Assembly (NCBI GenBank): GCA_052386675.1
Contig: JBQTJX010000019.1
Location: forward strand, 62,001-126,000
Length of the DNA: 64,000 bases
From: RBG-16-66-20 sp052386675
GTDB lineage: Bacteria > Pseudomonadota > Gammaproteobacteria > Burkholderiales > SG8-39
Reading direction: 5' to 3'
Shown: positions 44,523-53,228 of the stretch, piece by piece
How positions within the stretch are numbered: the stretch's first letter is position 1
How the letters are laid out: every line of letters starts with the position of its first letter
Notes under the pieces: model-generated
Seen by the model: only the letters and a program-made list of their open reading frames with translations
Told to the model about the DNA's origin: nothing
The model's database searches: none
Translations under genes and position numbers: made by a program

Positions 44523-47294
44523 ATGACGAAGGAAAGGGACATCGCCAGCGCCATGCGCGAGGCCGCGCTCGCGGTCTCCGGCGCCGAGGGCGAGAAGATC
44601 TACGAGCAGCTGCTCACGGCGCTCGCGTCCATCCTGGGGGTCGAATTCGGCCTGGTTTCGGTGTTCCCGGAGCCATCGCGCGCCCGCCTGCAGACGCTGG
44701 CGACGTTCTTCGACGGCCGCATCGCGGGCAACATCGAGTACGACATCGCGGGCACGCCTTGCGCCAGCACCGTCGGACGTGCGTTCCGCTTCCTGCCGCA
44801 GGGCGTGGCGGCGCAGTTCCCGGACGACGCCATCCTGGCGGAGCAGCGGATCGAGGGCTACGCGGCCACGACCCTGAACGACGCCTACGGCCGCGCCATC
44901 GGCGTGCTGTCGGTGATGTCGCGCCAGCCGCTCGGCGACAAGGCCCTGTTCGAGGCCATGCTCAAGATCTTCGCCGCGCGCGTCGGCGCCGAGATCGAGC
45001 GCCGGCGCTCGGAGACGAGCTACCGCACCATCTTCGAGGCCGCCGAATCCGCCATCCTGGTGCTCGATTTCGAGACTGGCGCGATCGTGGACGCCAATCC
45101 CAAGGCCTGCGCGACCTTCGGCATCGGCGTCGAGGCGTTGCGTCGCCTGTCGCTCGATGCGTTCGGCACCGGCGAGCCGCCCTATGCCGGGGCCGACGCG
45201 ATCCGGCTCATCGAACGCGCGCGGCAGGGCGAACTGGTGCGCAGCGAATGGCACCGCCGCAACCGCGACGGCAGCCTGCACTGGGACGAGATCACGCTGA
45301 AGAAGGTGGAGATCTCCGGGACGCCGCACGTCTTCGTCGCCACGCGGGAGATCACCGAGCGCAAGGCGGCCGAGGAGCGGCTGCGGGCGAGCGAGGAGCA
45401 GTACCGCTCCATCTTCGACGCCACCACCGACTCGCTGGTGCTGCGCGACGCCGGTTTCCGCATCGTCGACGTCAATCCGGCCTATGAGCGGCTCGGCGGG
45501 CATCGCCGCGAGGATGTCGTGGGCTCCACCCAGCTGACGCTGCAGGTGCCGGAGCTGAACGAGGACCGGCGCCGGCTGCATGCGCGCGCGATCGCCGGCG
45601 AGGCCTTCCACGTCGAATCGGAGGCGCGGCGCAAGGACGGCAGCCGCTTCCTGCTCGAGGTCCACGGCGTGCCCATGGTCTACCGCGGCCAGCCGCACGT
45701 GCTCTACGTCGGCCGCGACATCACGGACCGGCGCGCCGCCGAGGACCGTCTTCGCGCCAGCGAGGAGCAGTACCGCGCGATTTTCAACGCCTCGGCCGAC
45801 TCGCTGGTGCTGCGCGACGCCGGGTTCCGCATTGTCGACGTCAACGCGGCCTACGAGGCGATGAGCGGACGCAGGCGCGCCGAGGCCGTTGGGCGCATGG
45901 ACCTCACCATGAGCAACCCCGAGCTCACCGCCCGCATCCGCGCGCTGCACGAACGCGCCCTCGCCGGCGAGACCGTGACCTGGGAGGCGGACGCGCGGCG
46001 CGAGGACGGCGGCACCTTCCAGATCGAGGTGCGCGGCGTGCCGATCCGGCACCGCGACCAGCCGCACGTGCTCTACATCGGCCGCGACATCAGCCCGCGA
46101 AAGCGCGCCGAGGCCGAACGCGAGCAGCTGGAGGCGCAATTGCGACAGGCGCAGAAGATGGAGGCCATCGGCCAGCTCACCGGCGGCATCGCGCACGACT
46201 TCAACAACATCCTGCAGGGCATCCTCGGCAACCTGGTGCTCGCCGCCGAGCGCCAGGCCGAACTGGGCGACGCCCAGCTGGGCAAGTACCTGGACCGCGC
46301 CCAGCACTCCTCGAAGCGGGCGCGCGAACTGATCGCGCAGATGCTCACCTTCAGCCGCGGCCAGCGCGGCGCGCGGCGCGCGGTGCGCATGGCCGACCTG
46401 GTGCAGGACTCCTGCAAGCTGCTGCGCTCGACGCTGCCGGCGACCATCGACCTGCGCCTCAGCCTGGACGAGGAAGTGCCTCCGCTGTCGATCGACCCGG
46501 TGCAGATGGAACAGGTGGTGCTGAACCTGTCCATCAACGCGCGCGACGCCATGGGCGGGACCGGCGCCATCCGCCTCGGTCTTCTGGCGCCGCGCCGCGT
46601 TACGGGCGTCTGCGCCTCCTGCCGGCAGAAGGTGGACGGCCGCTACGCCGAGCTTTACGTGCGCGATACCGGTCCGGGCATCGTGCCCGCGGTGATGGAG
46701 CGCATGTTCGAGCCGTTCTACTCCACCAAGGCCGTTGGCCGCGGCAGCGGCATGGGCCTGTCGCTCGCGCACGGCATCGTGCACGAGCATGGCGGGCACA
46801 TCGTGGTGGACTCGATCCTGAACGAGCGCACCAAGTTCCGCGTCCTGCTGCCGGCGCCGGAGGCGGGCGCCGGCGAGCCGCCTGCGGAGCAGACCGGCGG
46901 CCGCCTGCTGGCGCGCGCGCAGCTCAAGGGCCGGGTGCTGGTGGCGGACGACGAGGAAGTGATCCGGGAGTTCATGCAGGACCTGCTCGCGGGCTGGGGA
47001 CTGGAGGTCGACACCGCCCCCGACGGCGCGGCGGCCCGCGAAGCCTTCGCGGCGCAACCGCAGCGCTACGACCTGGTCATCACCGACCAGACCATGCCGG
47101 GGATGACCGGTCTTGCCCTGGCGCGCGAGATCGCCCGCCTGCGGCCGGGCCTGCCGGTGATCCTGTATACCGGCTATGCCTCCGACCTGTCGCAGCGCGA
47201 GCTGGATGCGGCCTGCGTCGCTGCGCTGGTGAGGAAGCCCATCGAGCCGGCGCAACTGCTGCCAATCCTGCGCGAGAGACTTTTCTCACGCTGA
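44523..47294 (+). CDS. Hybrid sensor histidine kinase (GAF-PAS3-HK-REC)
   Basis: 923 residues, no clear membrane helix, so probably cytoplasmic. Order: GAF-like (about 10-160), three PAS domains (about 165-530, the last two a tandem duplication), HisKA with His558 in GGIAHDFNNIL, HATPase (MEQVVLNLSINARDAMGG, DTGPGI, GRGSGMGLSLAHGI) and a C-terminal receiver with Asp855 (LVITDQTMPG). CxxC (VCASCRQKV) lies in the ATPase domain. It may act on the OmpR-type regulator upstream, although hybrid kinases often need a phosphotransfer partner. Confidence 0.92.
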   Translation: MTKERDIASAMREAALAVSGAEGEKIYEQLLTALASILGVEFGLVSVFPEPSRARLQTLATFFDGRIAGNIEYDIAGTPCASTVGRAFRFLPQGVAAQFPDDAILAEQRIEGYAATTLNDAYGRAIGVLSVMSRQPLGDKALFEAMLKIFAARVGAEIERRRSETSYRTIFEAAESAILVLDFETGAIVDANPKACATFGIGVEALRRLSLDAFGTGEPPYAGADAIRLIERARQGELVRSEWHRRNRDGSLHWDEITLKKVEISGTPHVFVATREITERKAAEERLRASEEQYRSIFDATTDSLVLRDAGFRIVDVNPAYERLGGHRREDVVGSTQLTLQVPELNEDRRRLHARAIAGEAFHVESEARRKDGSRFLLEVHGVPMVYRGQPHVLYVGRDITDRRAAEDRLRASEEQYRAIFNASADSLVLRDAGFRIVDVNAAYEAMSGRRRAEAVGRMDLTMSNPELTARIRALHERALAGETVTWEADARREDGGTFQIEVRGVPIRHRDQPHVLYIGRDISPRKRAEAEREQLEAQLRQAQKMEAIGQLTGGIAHDFNNILQGILGNLVLAAERQAELGDAQLGKYLDRAQHSSKRARELIAQMLTFSRGQRGARRAVRMADLVQDSCKLLRSTLPATIDLRLSLDEEVPPLSIDPVQMEQVVLNLSINARDAMGGTGAIRLGLLAPRRVTGVCASCRQKVDGRYAELYVRDTGPGIVPAVMERMFEPFYSTKAVGRGSGMGLSLAHGIVHEHGGHIVVDSILNERTKFRVLLPAPEAGAGEPPAEQTGGRLLARAQLKGRVLVADDEEVIREFMQDLLAGWGLEVDTAPDGAAAREAFAAQPQRYDLVITDQTMPGMTGLALAREIARLRPGLPVILYTGYASDLSQRELDAACVAALVRKPIEPAQLLPILRERLFSR
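45381..46118 (+). repeat. Tandem duplication of a PAS module
   Basis: Two units of exactly 369 bases (123 codons), 45381-45749 and 45750-46118, code for similar PAS/PAC modules. Both contain RASEEQYR and DSLVLRDAGFRIVDVN at the same offset, and QPHVLY.GRDI at the end. Similarity is visible at DNA level too, so the duplication is fairly recent. Confidence 0.85.
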
Positions 47295-47402
47295 AGCCCG
47301 GAGAATTACCTTGGCGCAACAATTCCGCGGCGAACGGACATGCTCCGGTAACCGCGCCCCGCAAGACTGGCTCCCGTGCATTGCCAACAACGGGAGAACA
47401 TC

Positions 47403-47714
47403 ATGGATGAGTACATCGTGCAGGGCCCCGTGGCGCTCCAGCAAGGGGCGCACATGCGGATCGTGGACGGCCTGGAGCAGGTCATCTACGTGTGGGAAGG
47501 CGCCGTCTGGATCACCCAGGAAGGCGACCGCGAGGACTACCTGCGCCGCGCCGGCGAATGGTTCCGGATGGACCGCAACGGCGCCACCGTGGTCTGCGCC
47601 ATCGGCAAGGCGTCGCTGACCGTCGCCGCCCCGGCGCGCGAGCCGAGCGCCTGGAACCGCTTCTGGACCGGCCTGTTCGCGGCGCACGCGCGCCCGACCA
47701 GTGCGGCGCTCTGA
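47403..47714 (+). CDS. DUF2917 domain protein, second copy
   Basis: 103 residues from the ATG at 47403, with GGGAGAAC just upstream. The DUF2917 pattern is recognisable (QGAHMRIVDGLEQVIYVWEGAVWITQEGD). The C-terminal half is longer than in the copy at 6282. It follows the hybrid kinase after 108 bases. Confidence 0.75.
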   Translation: MDEYIVQGPVALQQGAHMRIVDGLEQVIYVWEGAVWITQEGDREDYLRRAGEWFRMDRNGATVVCAIGKASLTVAAPAREPSAWNRFWTGLFAAHARPTSAAL

Positions 47715-47781
47715 GCCGCGCCTAGAACTCCAAGCAGACCTTGCCGAAGTGCGCGCCGCTCTACCGGTGCGCCAGGGCCGC

Positions 47782-48735
47782 CTACAGTTCCCCGAAGGCG
47801 AACACCCGGTCCCCGGCCGGCACCCGCGGGGGCTGGCCGATGGCCCGGTTCATGGCCTCGAAGCCGTCGCGGTTGCCGACGGTGTCGCCTTGCAGGCGCA
47901 CCTGCCGGGTCACCACCAGGCCCAGCGGCGCCGACAGCGTGCCGCCCGAGAGCACGCCGATCATGGACAACGTGCCCGCGGGCCGGATGCAGCGCAGCGA
48001 CTGGGCGAGGGTCTTCTCGCCGCCCAGTTCGACGATGTGGTCGTAGCCGCGGCCGCCGGTGATTTCGCGCGTGGCCTTGTACCACTCCGGCACCTTCACG
48101 TAGTTGATCGCCGCGTCCGCGCCCATGGCCCGGGCGCGGGCGATTTTCTCGTCGCTGGAGGAAATCACGGTGACGTGCGCGCCCAGCAGCTTGGCAAACT
48201 GCAGTGCGAACAGGGCCACGCCGCCGGTGCCTTGCACCAGCACCTTCGAGCCCGGCCCGAGCCGGTCGTGCGTGACCACCGCGCTCCAGGCAGTGAGGGC
48301 GGCGCAGGGCAGGGTGGCGGCCTGGATGTCGGTCAGGTGCACCGGGACCTGCACGATCCCGGCCTCGGGCAGCACCATGTACTCGGCCATCACCCCGTCC
48401 ACCGGACCGCCCAGGGATTGCGTCATGCGCTCCAGCGTCGGCTCGCCGCTGATCCAGCCCTGGCTGAAGACAGGGCAGACGCGGTCGCCGACCTTCGCCC
48501 GCGTCACGCCGGCCCCGGCTTCCACCACCTCGCCGACGCCATCGGAGACGGGAATCAATGGCAGGGTGCCGGTGAAGGAGCCGTAGCCCCGCAGCGGCAC
48601 CACCAGGTCGCGGTAGTTGATGGAGGCCGCCTTCATGCGCAGCAGCACCTGGCCAGGGCCCGGCCTGGGGTCCGGACGCACCGCGAGCTTGAGGTTGTCG
48701 AAGGACCAATCGTCCTGGATCTGGAAGACTTTCAT
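47782..48735 (-). CDS. Zinc-type alcohol dehydrogenase/quinone oxidoreductase, ended early by amber codons
   Basis: 317 residues, MDR family (MKVFQIQDDWSFDNLKL, INYRDLVVPLRGYG, VQGTGGVALFALQFAKLLG Rossmann motif). After FAFGEL the frame meets TAG at 47784-47782. Family-like sequence then continues in the same frame (AALAHR, a second TAG at 47763-47761, then SGAHFGKVCLEF and TAG at 47724-47722). The full homologue would end at 47722 with 337 residues. The missing piece is the last helix and strand, so this could be a decaying gene, a tolerated truncation, or a read-through case. Confidence 0.8.
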   Translation of the reverse strand: MKVFQIQDDWSFDNLKLAVRPDPRPGPGQVLLRMKAASINYRDLVVPLRGYGSFTGTLPLIPVSDGVGEVVEAGAGVTRAKVGDRVCPVFSQGWISGEPTLERMTQSLGGPVDGVMAEYMVLPEAGIVQVPVHLTDIQAATLPCAALTAWSAVVTHDRLGPGSKVLVQGTGGVALFALQFAKLLGAHVTVISSSDEKIARARAMGADAAINYVKVPEWYKATREITGGRGYDHIVELGGEKTLAQSLRCIRPAGTLSMIGVLSGGTLSAPLGLVVTRQVRLQGDTVGNRDGFEAMNRAIGQPPRVPAGDRVFAFGEL

Positions 48736-48780
48736 GGCGCCATTGTAGTAAAGTGCGATTTGTTTGGGGCCCCAACAATC

Positions 48781-49275
48781 ATGACTGCCATTCCTGAGCG
48801 CGTGCACCTGACGATGCAGGTCAACGGCGAATCCGCGCCGGTATCCTTCGCGCCCTACAAGACCCTGCTCGAAGTGCTGCGCGAGGACCTCGGCCTCACC
48901 GGCACCAAGCACGGCTGCGAGCTGGGCGAGTGCGGTGCCTGCACCGTGCTGGTGGACGGCCAGCCGGTGCTCTCGTGCCTCGCGCTGGCGCTGGAGTGCG
49001 GCGGCCGCGCCATCGAGACCATCGAGGGCGTGCAGCGGGGGCCCGAGCTCCACCCGCTGCAGGCGGCCTTCGCCGACTGCGGCGGCTCGCAGTGCGGCTA
49101 CTGCACCCCGGGCGTGATCATGACTGCCAAAGCGCTGCTGGCGGGCAATCCGGCGCCGACCCGCGACGAGATCCGCGAGGCGACTGCCGGCAACCTGTGC
49201 CGCTGCACCGGCTACCAGCAGATCACAGAGGCCATCGAGTCCGCCGCAACCATGCTGCGCGGTGAGCGGCCATGA
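48781..49275 (+). CDS. hcrC: HCR-type molybdenum hydroxylase, 2[2Fe-2S] subunit
   Basis: 164 residues. The N-terminal cluster motif HGCELGECGACTVLVDG and the C-terminal QCGYCTPG and CRCTGYQQI bind two [2Fe-2S] clusters. It is the electron-transfer subunit of a xanthine-oxidase-family enzyme. The gene order (small, large, FAD) and the FAD subunit's extra cluster place it with 4-hydroxybenzoyl-CoA reductase. Confidence 0.85.
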   Translation: MTAIPERVHLTMQVNGESAPVSFAPYKTLLEVLREDLGLTGTKHGCELGECGACTVLVDGQPVLSCLALALECGGRAIETIEGVQRGPELHPLQAAFADCGGSQCGYCTPGVIMTAKALLAGNPAPTRDEIREATAGNLCRCTGYQQITEAIESAATMLRGERP

Positions 49276-51728
49276 ACGAAACGAAAAAGCGGCTGGATGT
49301 CATCGGCAAGCCGCGCCGCCGGGTGGACGGACGTTCCAAGGTCACCGGCGCCCTGCGCTTCGCCGACGACCTGTCGCTGCCGCGCATGCTGCACGCCAAG
49401 CTGCTGCGCTCGCCGCACCCCCATGCCATCGTCGAAGCGGTGGATGTGGAGAAGGCCAGGCGCCATCCTGGGGTGAAGCTGGTGCTGACCGGGCAGGATT
49501 TCCCGGTTCCGTTCGGCATCATGCCGGTTTCGGTGGATGAGTATCCGCTGGCGCGCGAACGCGTGCGCTATGTCGGCGACCCGGTGGCCGCGGTGATTGC
49601 GCAGGACGAGCAAACCGCCACGGCGGCGCTTGACCTGATCGAGGTGCGCTACCAGCTGCTCAAGCCGGTGTCCGGCCCGCAGGAAGGGCTGGAGAACCCC
49701 GAGCCGCGCATCCACGACTACGGCGAGCAGGGCAACATCCACCGCAACCAGTCCTACGAGTTCGGCGATACGGCCGAGGCACTGGGGAACTCCGACCATG
49801 TCTTCGAAGACTTGTTCTTCTACGAAGGCAACACCCACCTGCCGATGGAGCAGCAGGCCTCGCTTGCGTTCCTGGACCAGGACGGCAAGCTGCAGATTTC
49901 CTCGTCGACGCAGAACCCCCACTACCTGCACCGGCAACTCGCGCGCGTGCTGCAGATTCCCGAGTCGCGCATCCGCGTCGTCGCCACGCCCAATGGCGGC
50001 GGCTTCGGCGGCAAGTGCGATCCCGGCGGACATGAGTTCGTGGTCAGCAAGGCCGCGCTGGTGCTGGGCCGCCCGGTGAAAATCGGCCTGACGCGCGAGG
50101 AAGTGTTCTACGTCCATCGCGGCCGCCACCCGGTGCTGATGAAAATGAAGACCGGGGTGACCAAGGAGGGCAAGCTCACCGGCATGCACCTGCAGACGCT
50201 GCTCGATGGCGGCGGCTACGGTTCGCACGGGCCGGCGAGCACCTTCTACACCGGCGTACTGACGCCGGTCACCTACCACTACCCGCGCTTCAAGTTCGAG
50301 GCCTGCCGGGTGTTCACGAACAAGCCGGCCTGCGGTCCCAAGCGCGGCCACGGCACGCCGCAGCCGCGCTTCGGCCAGGAAGTGCAGCTGGACAAGATCG
50401 CCGAGCGCCTCGGCATGGATCCGCTGGAATTGCGCCTGAAGAACCTCACCCGGGAAGGCGACCTCACCGCGAGCTGGTTGCGCGTGGGGACGACCGGCCT
50501 CAAGGACTGCCTGGACAAGGTCGCGGACCTGTCAGGCTGGAAGTCGAAGCACGGCAAGCTGCCCGGGGGAAGGGGTGTCGGCCTCGCCTGCAGCACCTAC
50601 ATGTGCGGCGCGGGCGTGGCCATCTACTGGAACAAAATGCCGCACTCGGGTGTGCAGGTGCTGCTGGACCGCTCCGGCAGCGTCATCGTGTATTGCGGCG
50701 CCACCGAGATCGGCCAGGGCTCGGACGACGTGCTGGCCGCGATCGTCGCCGAGACCCTCGGCGTGGACACCGGATCGGTGCGCGTCGTGACCGGCGACAC
50801 CGGCATCACCCCGGTGGACCTGGGTTCGTACTCCAGCCGCGTCACCATCATGGCGGGCAACGCGGCGGTGCAGGCCGCCGAGCGGCTGCGCGCCAGCGTC
50901 GCCGCGGCGGTGTGCGAGACCCTGGGCACGCTGCCCGATCGCGTGGTGTTCTCGCAGGGAAAGGTGTTCGCCGCAGACAACGCTGGCGCCGGCATGAGCT
51001 TCGTCGAGGCCGTGGCGATGGCCGAGGCCGCGCTTGGCACCTTGTCGGCAGTCGGATCCTATTCGCCCCCGAAGGCGCCCGGCCGGTACAAGGGCGCAGG
51101 CGTCGGTCCATCGCCCGCCTACAGCTTCAGCGCCTGCGTGGTCGAGGCCGAGGTGGACGAGCGCACCGGCTGGATCCATGTGCCGAAAATCTGGATCGCG
51201 CACGACATCGGCCGCGCGCTCAACCCGGTGCTGGCGCGCGGGCAGGTGATCGGCGGCGTGTACATGGGCCTGTCGGAGGCGATGATGGAAGAGCAGACCT
51301 TCCGCCGCCTGCCGGAGAAACTCTCCGGCGCGCTGGTGCATCGCGCCCCCTCCATGCTCGACTACAAGAGCCTCACCGCACTCGACATGCCGGAAGTGGA
51401 AGTCGCGCTCATCGAGGATCCGGACCCCAACTGCCCCTACGGTGCGAAGGAAGTGGGGCAGGGCCCGCTGCTGCCCGTGATGCCGGCACTGGCAAACGCC
51501 ATATTCGACGCCGTGGGCGTGCGCATCGACGAGATCCCGATCACCCCGGACAAGGTGCTGCGCGCGCTGGAGGCGAAGGCCGCCGGCAAGGCGCCGCGCG
51601 TCGGGCCGGAGTCCTACCCCGCGGTGCCCTATCCGGAACCCACCTTCGTGCTGCCGCCCTGGGAAGACGGCGACGGCAACGAGTCCCGCAAGGGGGGCGA
51701 GAAGCGTGCTGCGACTGCCGTGGTTTGA
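49272..51728 (+). CDS. hcrA: HCR-type molybdopterin-binding subunit
   Basis: 818 residues. The molybdopterin domain motifs are seen (GGGFGGKCDPGGHEF, TNKPACGPKRGHGTPQPRF, GATEIGQGSDD, YGAKEVGQGP). The CO dehydrogenase motif with Cys-Ser-Phe-Arg is absent, so it is not an aerobic CODH. 4-Hydroxybenzoyl-CoA reductase removes the para hydroxyl to give benzoyl-CoA, which fits the nearby benzoyl-CoA genes. The substrate is an inference. It overlaps hcrC by four bases and the FAD-subunit gene by 23. Confidence 0.83.
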   Translation: MNETKKRLDVIGKPRRRVDGRSKVTGALRFADDLSLPRMLHAKLLRSPHPHAIVEAVDVEKARRHPGVKLVLTGQDFPVPFGIMPVSVDEYPLARERVRYVGDPVAAVIAQDEQTATAALDLIEVRYQLLKPVSGPQEGLENPEPRIHDYGEQGNIHRNQSYEFGDTAEALGNSDHVFEDLFFYEGNTHLPMEQQASLAFLDQDGKLQISSSTQNPHYLHRQLARVLQIPESRIRVVATPNGGGFGGKCDPGGHEFVVSKAALVLGRPVKIGLTREEVFYVHRGRHPVLMKMKTGVTKEGKLTGMHLQTLLDGGGYGSHGPASTFYTGVLTPVTYHYPRFKFEACRVFTNKPACGPKRGHGTPQPRFGQEVQLDKIAERLGMDPLELRLKNLTREGDLTASWLRVGTTGLKDCLDKVADLSGWKSKHGKLPGGRGVGLACSTYMCGAGVAIYWNKMPHSGVQVLLDRSGSVIVYCGATEIGQGSDDVLAAIVAETLGVDTGSVRVVTGDTGITPVDLGSYSSRVTIMAGNAAVQAAERLRASVAAAVCETLGTLPDRVVFSQGKVFAADNAGAGMSFVEAVAMAEAALGTLSAVGSYSPPKAPGRYKGAGVGPSPAYSFSACVVEAEVDERTGWIHVPKIWIAHDIGRALNPVLARGQVIGGVYMGLSEAMMEEQTFRRLPEKLSGALVHRAPSMLDYKSLTALDMPEVEVALIEDPDPNCPYGAKEVGQGPLLPVMPALANAIFDAVGVRIDEIPITPDKVLRALEAKAAGKAPRVGPESYPAVPYPEPTFVLPPWEDGDGNESRKGGEKRAATAVV

Positions 51729-52710
51729 GTACCGCAGCCCGCGCACGGTCGCGGAGGCGGTGAAGATCCTCGCGGGAGAAGGTCCGGCGGCGATGCTGGT
51801 CGCCGGCGGCACCGACCTGCTGCCCAACATGAAGCGGCGCCACCAGTCGCCGAAGGTGCTGGTTTCGCTGCGCGCGGTGGATGAACTGCGCAAGCTGAAC
51901 GGCAGCTACGGTGCCGGCCTCACGCTGGCGGAGGTCGCGGCGCATCCGGGAACCCCGGCCGCGCTGCGCCACGCGGCCGGTCAGGTGGCCACGGCGCAGA
52001 TCCGGAACATGGGCACGCTGGGCGGAAACCTGTGCCTTGATACGCGCTGCACCTACTACAACCAGAGCTACGAGTGGCGCAAGGCGATCGACTTCTGCCT
52101 GAAGAAGGACGGCAGCGTGTGCTGGGTCGCCACCGCGAGCAAGCGCTGCGTGGCGGCGTCCTCGACCGATACGGCGCCGGCATTGATCGCGCTGGATGCG
52201 AAGGTGAGGCTGGCTGGCGCTGGTGGTGAGCGCGAGATTCCGGTCGAGGCGCTCTACAACAATGACGGCATCGACTACCTGTCGCGCAAGCCGGATGAAG
52301 TTCTCACGGGAGTCGTCATTCCCGAGGGCTGGAAGAGCACCTACTGGAAGCTGCGCCGGCGCGGCTCGTTTGATTTCCCCATCCTCGGCGTGGCCGCGGC
52401 GGTGCGCATGGACGGCGATGTCGTCGCCGAGGCGCGCGTCGCGCTGGGCGCGGTGGCCTCCCGTCCGTTCCTGGTCGGGAAGGCGGGAGATTTCCTGAAG
52501 GGGAAGCGGCTCACGGACGAGGCGATCGCCGAGGCTGCTTCACTGGTCGCCAATCGCGCCAAGCCCATGGACAACACGGACATGGACCTCTACTGGCGCA
52601 AGGAAGTGGCGGATGACTTCGCGGGGTATGCGCTGCGGGAGCTGCGCGGAGATGACATGAGCGCGGTGCGGCTCAGGACGGCGCGTTACCTGCCTGATCC
52701 AAAAATGTAA
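51706..52710 (+). CDS. hcrB: HCR-type FAD subunit with extra [4Fe-4S] cluster
   Basis: 334 residues, GTG start. The FAD motifs are present (VAGGTDLLPNMK, IRNMGTLGGNLC). Cys115, Cys131, Cys139 and Cys148 have the spacing 16-8-9, the same as the four [4Fe-4S] ligands I recall for Thauera HcrB. This insertion distinguishes 4-hydroxybenzoyl-CoA reductases from other family members. The stop TAA lies inside palindrome copy 2. Confidence 0.87.
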   Translation: MLRLPWFEYRSPRTVAEAVKILAGEGPAAMLVAGGTDLLPNMKRRHQSPKVLVSLRAVDELRKLNGSYGAGLTLAEVAAHPGTPAALRHAAGQVATAQIRNMGTLGGNLCLDTRCTYYNQSYEWRKAIDFCLKKDGSVCWVATASKRCVAASSTDTAPALIALDAKVRLAGAGGEREIPVEALYNNDGIDYLSRKPDEVLTGVVIPEGWKSTYWKLRRRGSFDFPILGVAAAVRMDGDVVAEARVALGAVASRPFLVGKAGDFLKGKRLTDEAIAEAASLVANRAKPMDNTDMDLYWRKEVADDFAGYALRELRGDDMSAVRLRTARYLPDPKM

Positions 52711-52724
52711 CCGATCGGTTACAT
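52705..52724. repeat. Palindrome copy 2, low-coordinate edge of the cassette block
   Basis: ATGTAACCGATCGGTTACAT. It provides the stop codon (TAA) of hcrB on the plus strand and of the HicB-like gene on the minus strand. Read on the minus strand it is followed by TTTTT, so it could also act as a terminator for the array. Confidence 0.9.
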
Positions 52725-52913
52725 CGACCGCGCTCCAGGGGCCGTCTCACGCCCGGTCCGGCGGTCTTCGAGGATGAGCGCGATTGCCTGGGCGAGGCTT
52801 TTCTTGGCTTGCTGCTTCGTGCGGCCTTGGCCATTTGCCCCCGGGACCTCAGGGCAGTAGGCGACGAACCAATTGCCATCGCGCTCGATGGTGGCCGTGA
52901 ACTCGTTGTGCAT
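52719..52913 (-). CDS. HicB-like antitoxin-family protein (cassette 5)
   Basis: 64 residues from ATG 52913, with GGAGGGAG upstream. HicB core: FTATIERDGNWFVAYCPEVPG then GRTKQQAKKSLAQAIALILED. HicB proteins normally neutralise HicA mRNA interferases; no hicA is next to it, so it is an orphan. The C-terminus (GRETAPGARSM) runs to a stop provided by the palindrome, so the original end may be lost. It has no attC of its own. An ATG at 52952 overlaps the attC core. Confidence 0.75.
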   Translation of the reverse strand: MHNEFTATIERDGNWFVAYCPEVPGANGQGRTKQQAKKSLAQAIALILEDRRTGRETAPGARSM

Positions 52914-52943
52914 GGGGACAGAACTCCCTCCAACTTTGGTGTT

Positions 52944-53036
52944 GTCTAACATCCGCAGCCACCCGCGCGCGTAGCATGGGAGATCACGCGCGGCGCAGTG
53001 CCTGCGTGCGCGTTGGAGTGGGCTGCGCTGTTAAGC
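52944..53036 (-). other. attC-like site E
   Basis: Best-formed site. On the minus strand it opens with GCTTAAC (53036-53030) and closes with GTTAGAC (52950-52944); both fit the core consensus. The inner arms CGCAGCCCAC (53027-53018) and GTGGCTGCG (52962-52954) pair with one extra base bulged out. The stop codon of the DUF2283 gene lies in the first core box. Confidence 0.82.
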
Positions 53037-53228
53037 CGCAACCTGTTCGTAGGAGAACTGCGGGATGCCAGCACGCTGGGAAGCGTGCTCGACCGTGATG
53101 GCGCATACGTTGCCCTGAGCATCAATATCGAGGACGGTATTCTCATCGAGGTCGCGCGTCTCGGCGACGGGCGCTTCCTTGAACTCGATGAGCAATGTGT
53201 CGGTATCCTTGAAGTATCGGATTCTCAT
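53031..53228 (-). CDS. DUF2283 protein, probable antitoxin (cassette 4, second gene)
   Basis: 65 residues of the DUF2283 type: MRIRYFKDTDTLLIEF, then EENTVLD-like DLDENTVLDIDAQGNVCAITVEHAS. DUF2283 genes often follow a DUF4258 gene in toxin-antitoxin-like pairs, as here with an ATGA overlap. The stop codon TAA is inside the attC core box. Confidence 0.78.
   Translation of the reverse strand: MRIRYFKDTDTLLIEFKEAPVAETRDLDENTVLDIDAQGNVCAITVEHASQRAGIPQFSYEQVAA

Noticed and set aside
49272..51728. Aerobic CO dehydrogenase large subunit
   Set aside because: The Cys-Ser-Phe-Arg active-site loop is absent, and the FAD subunit has the HCR-type [4Fe-4S] insertion.
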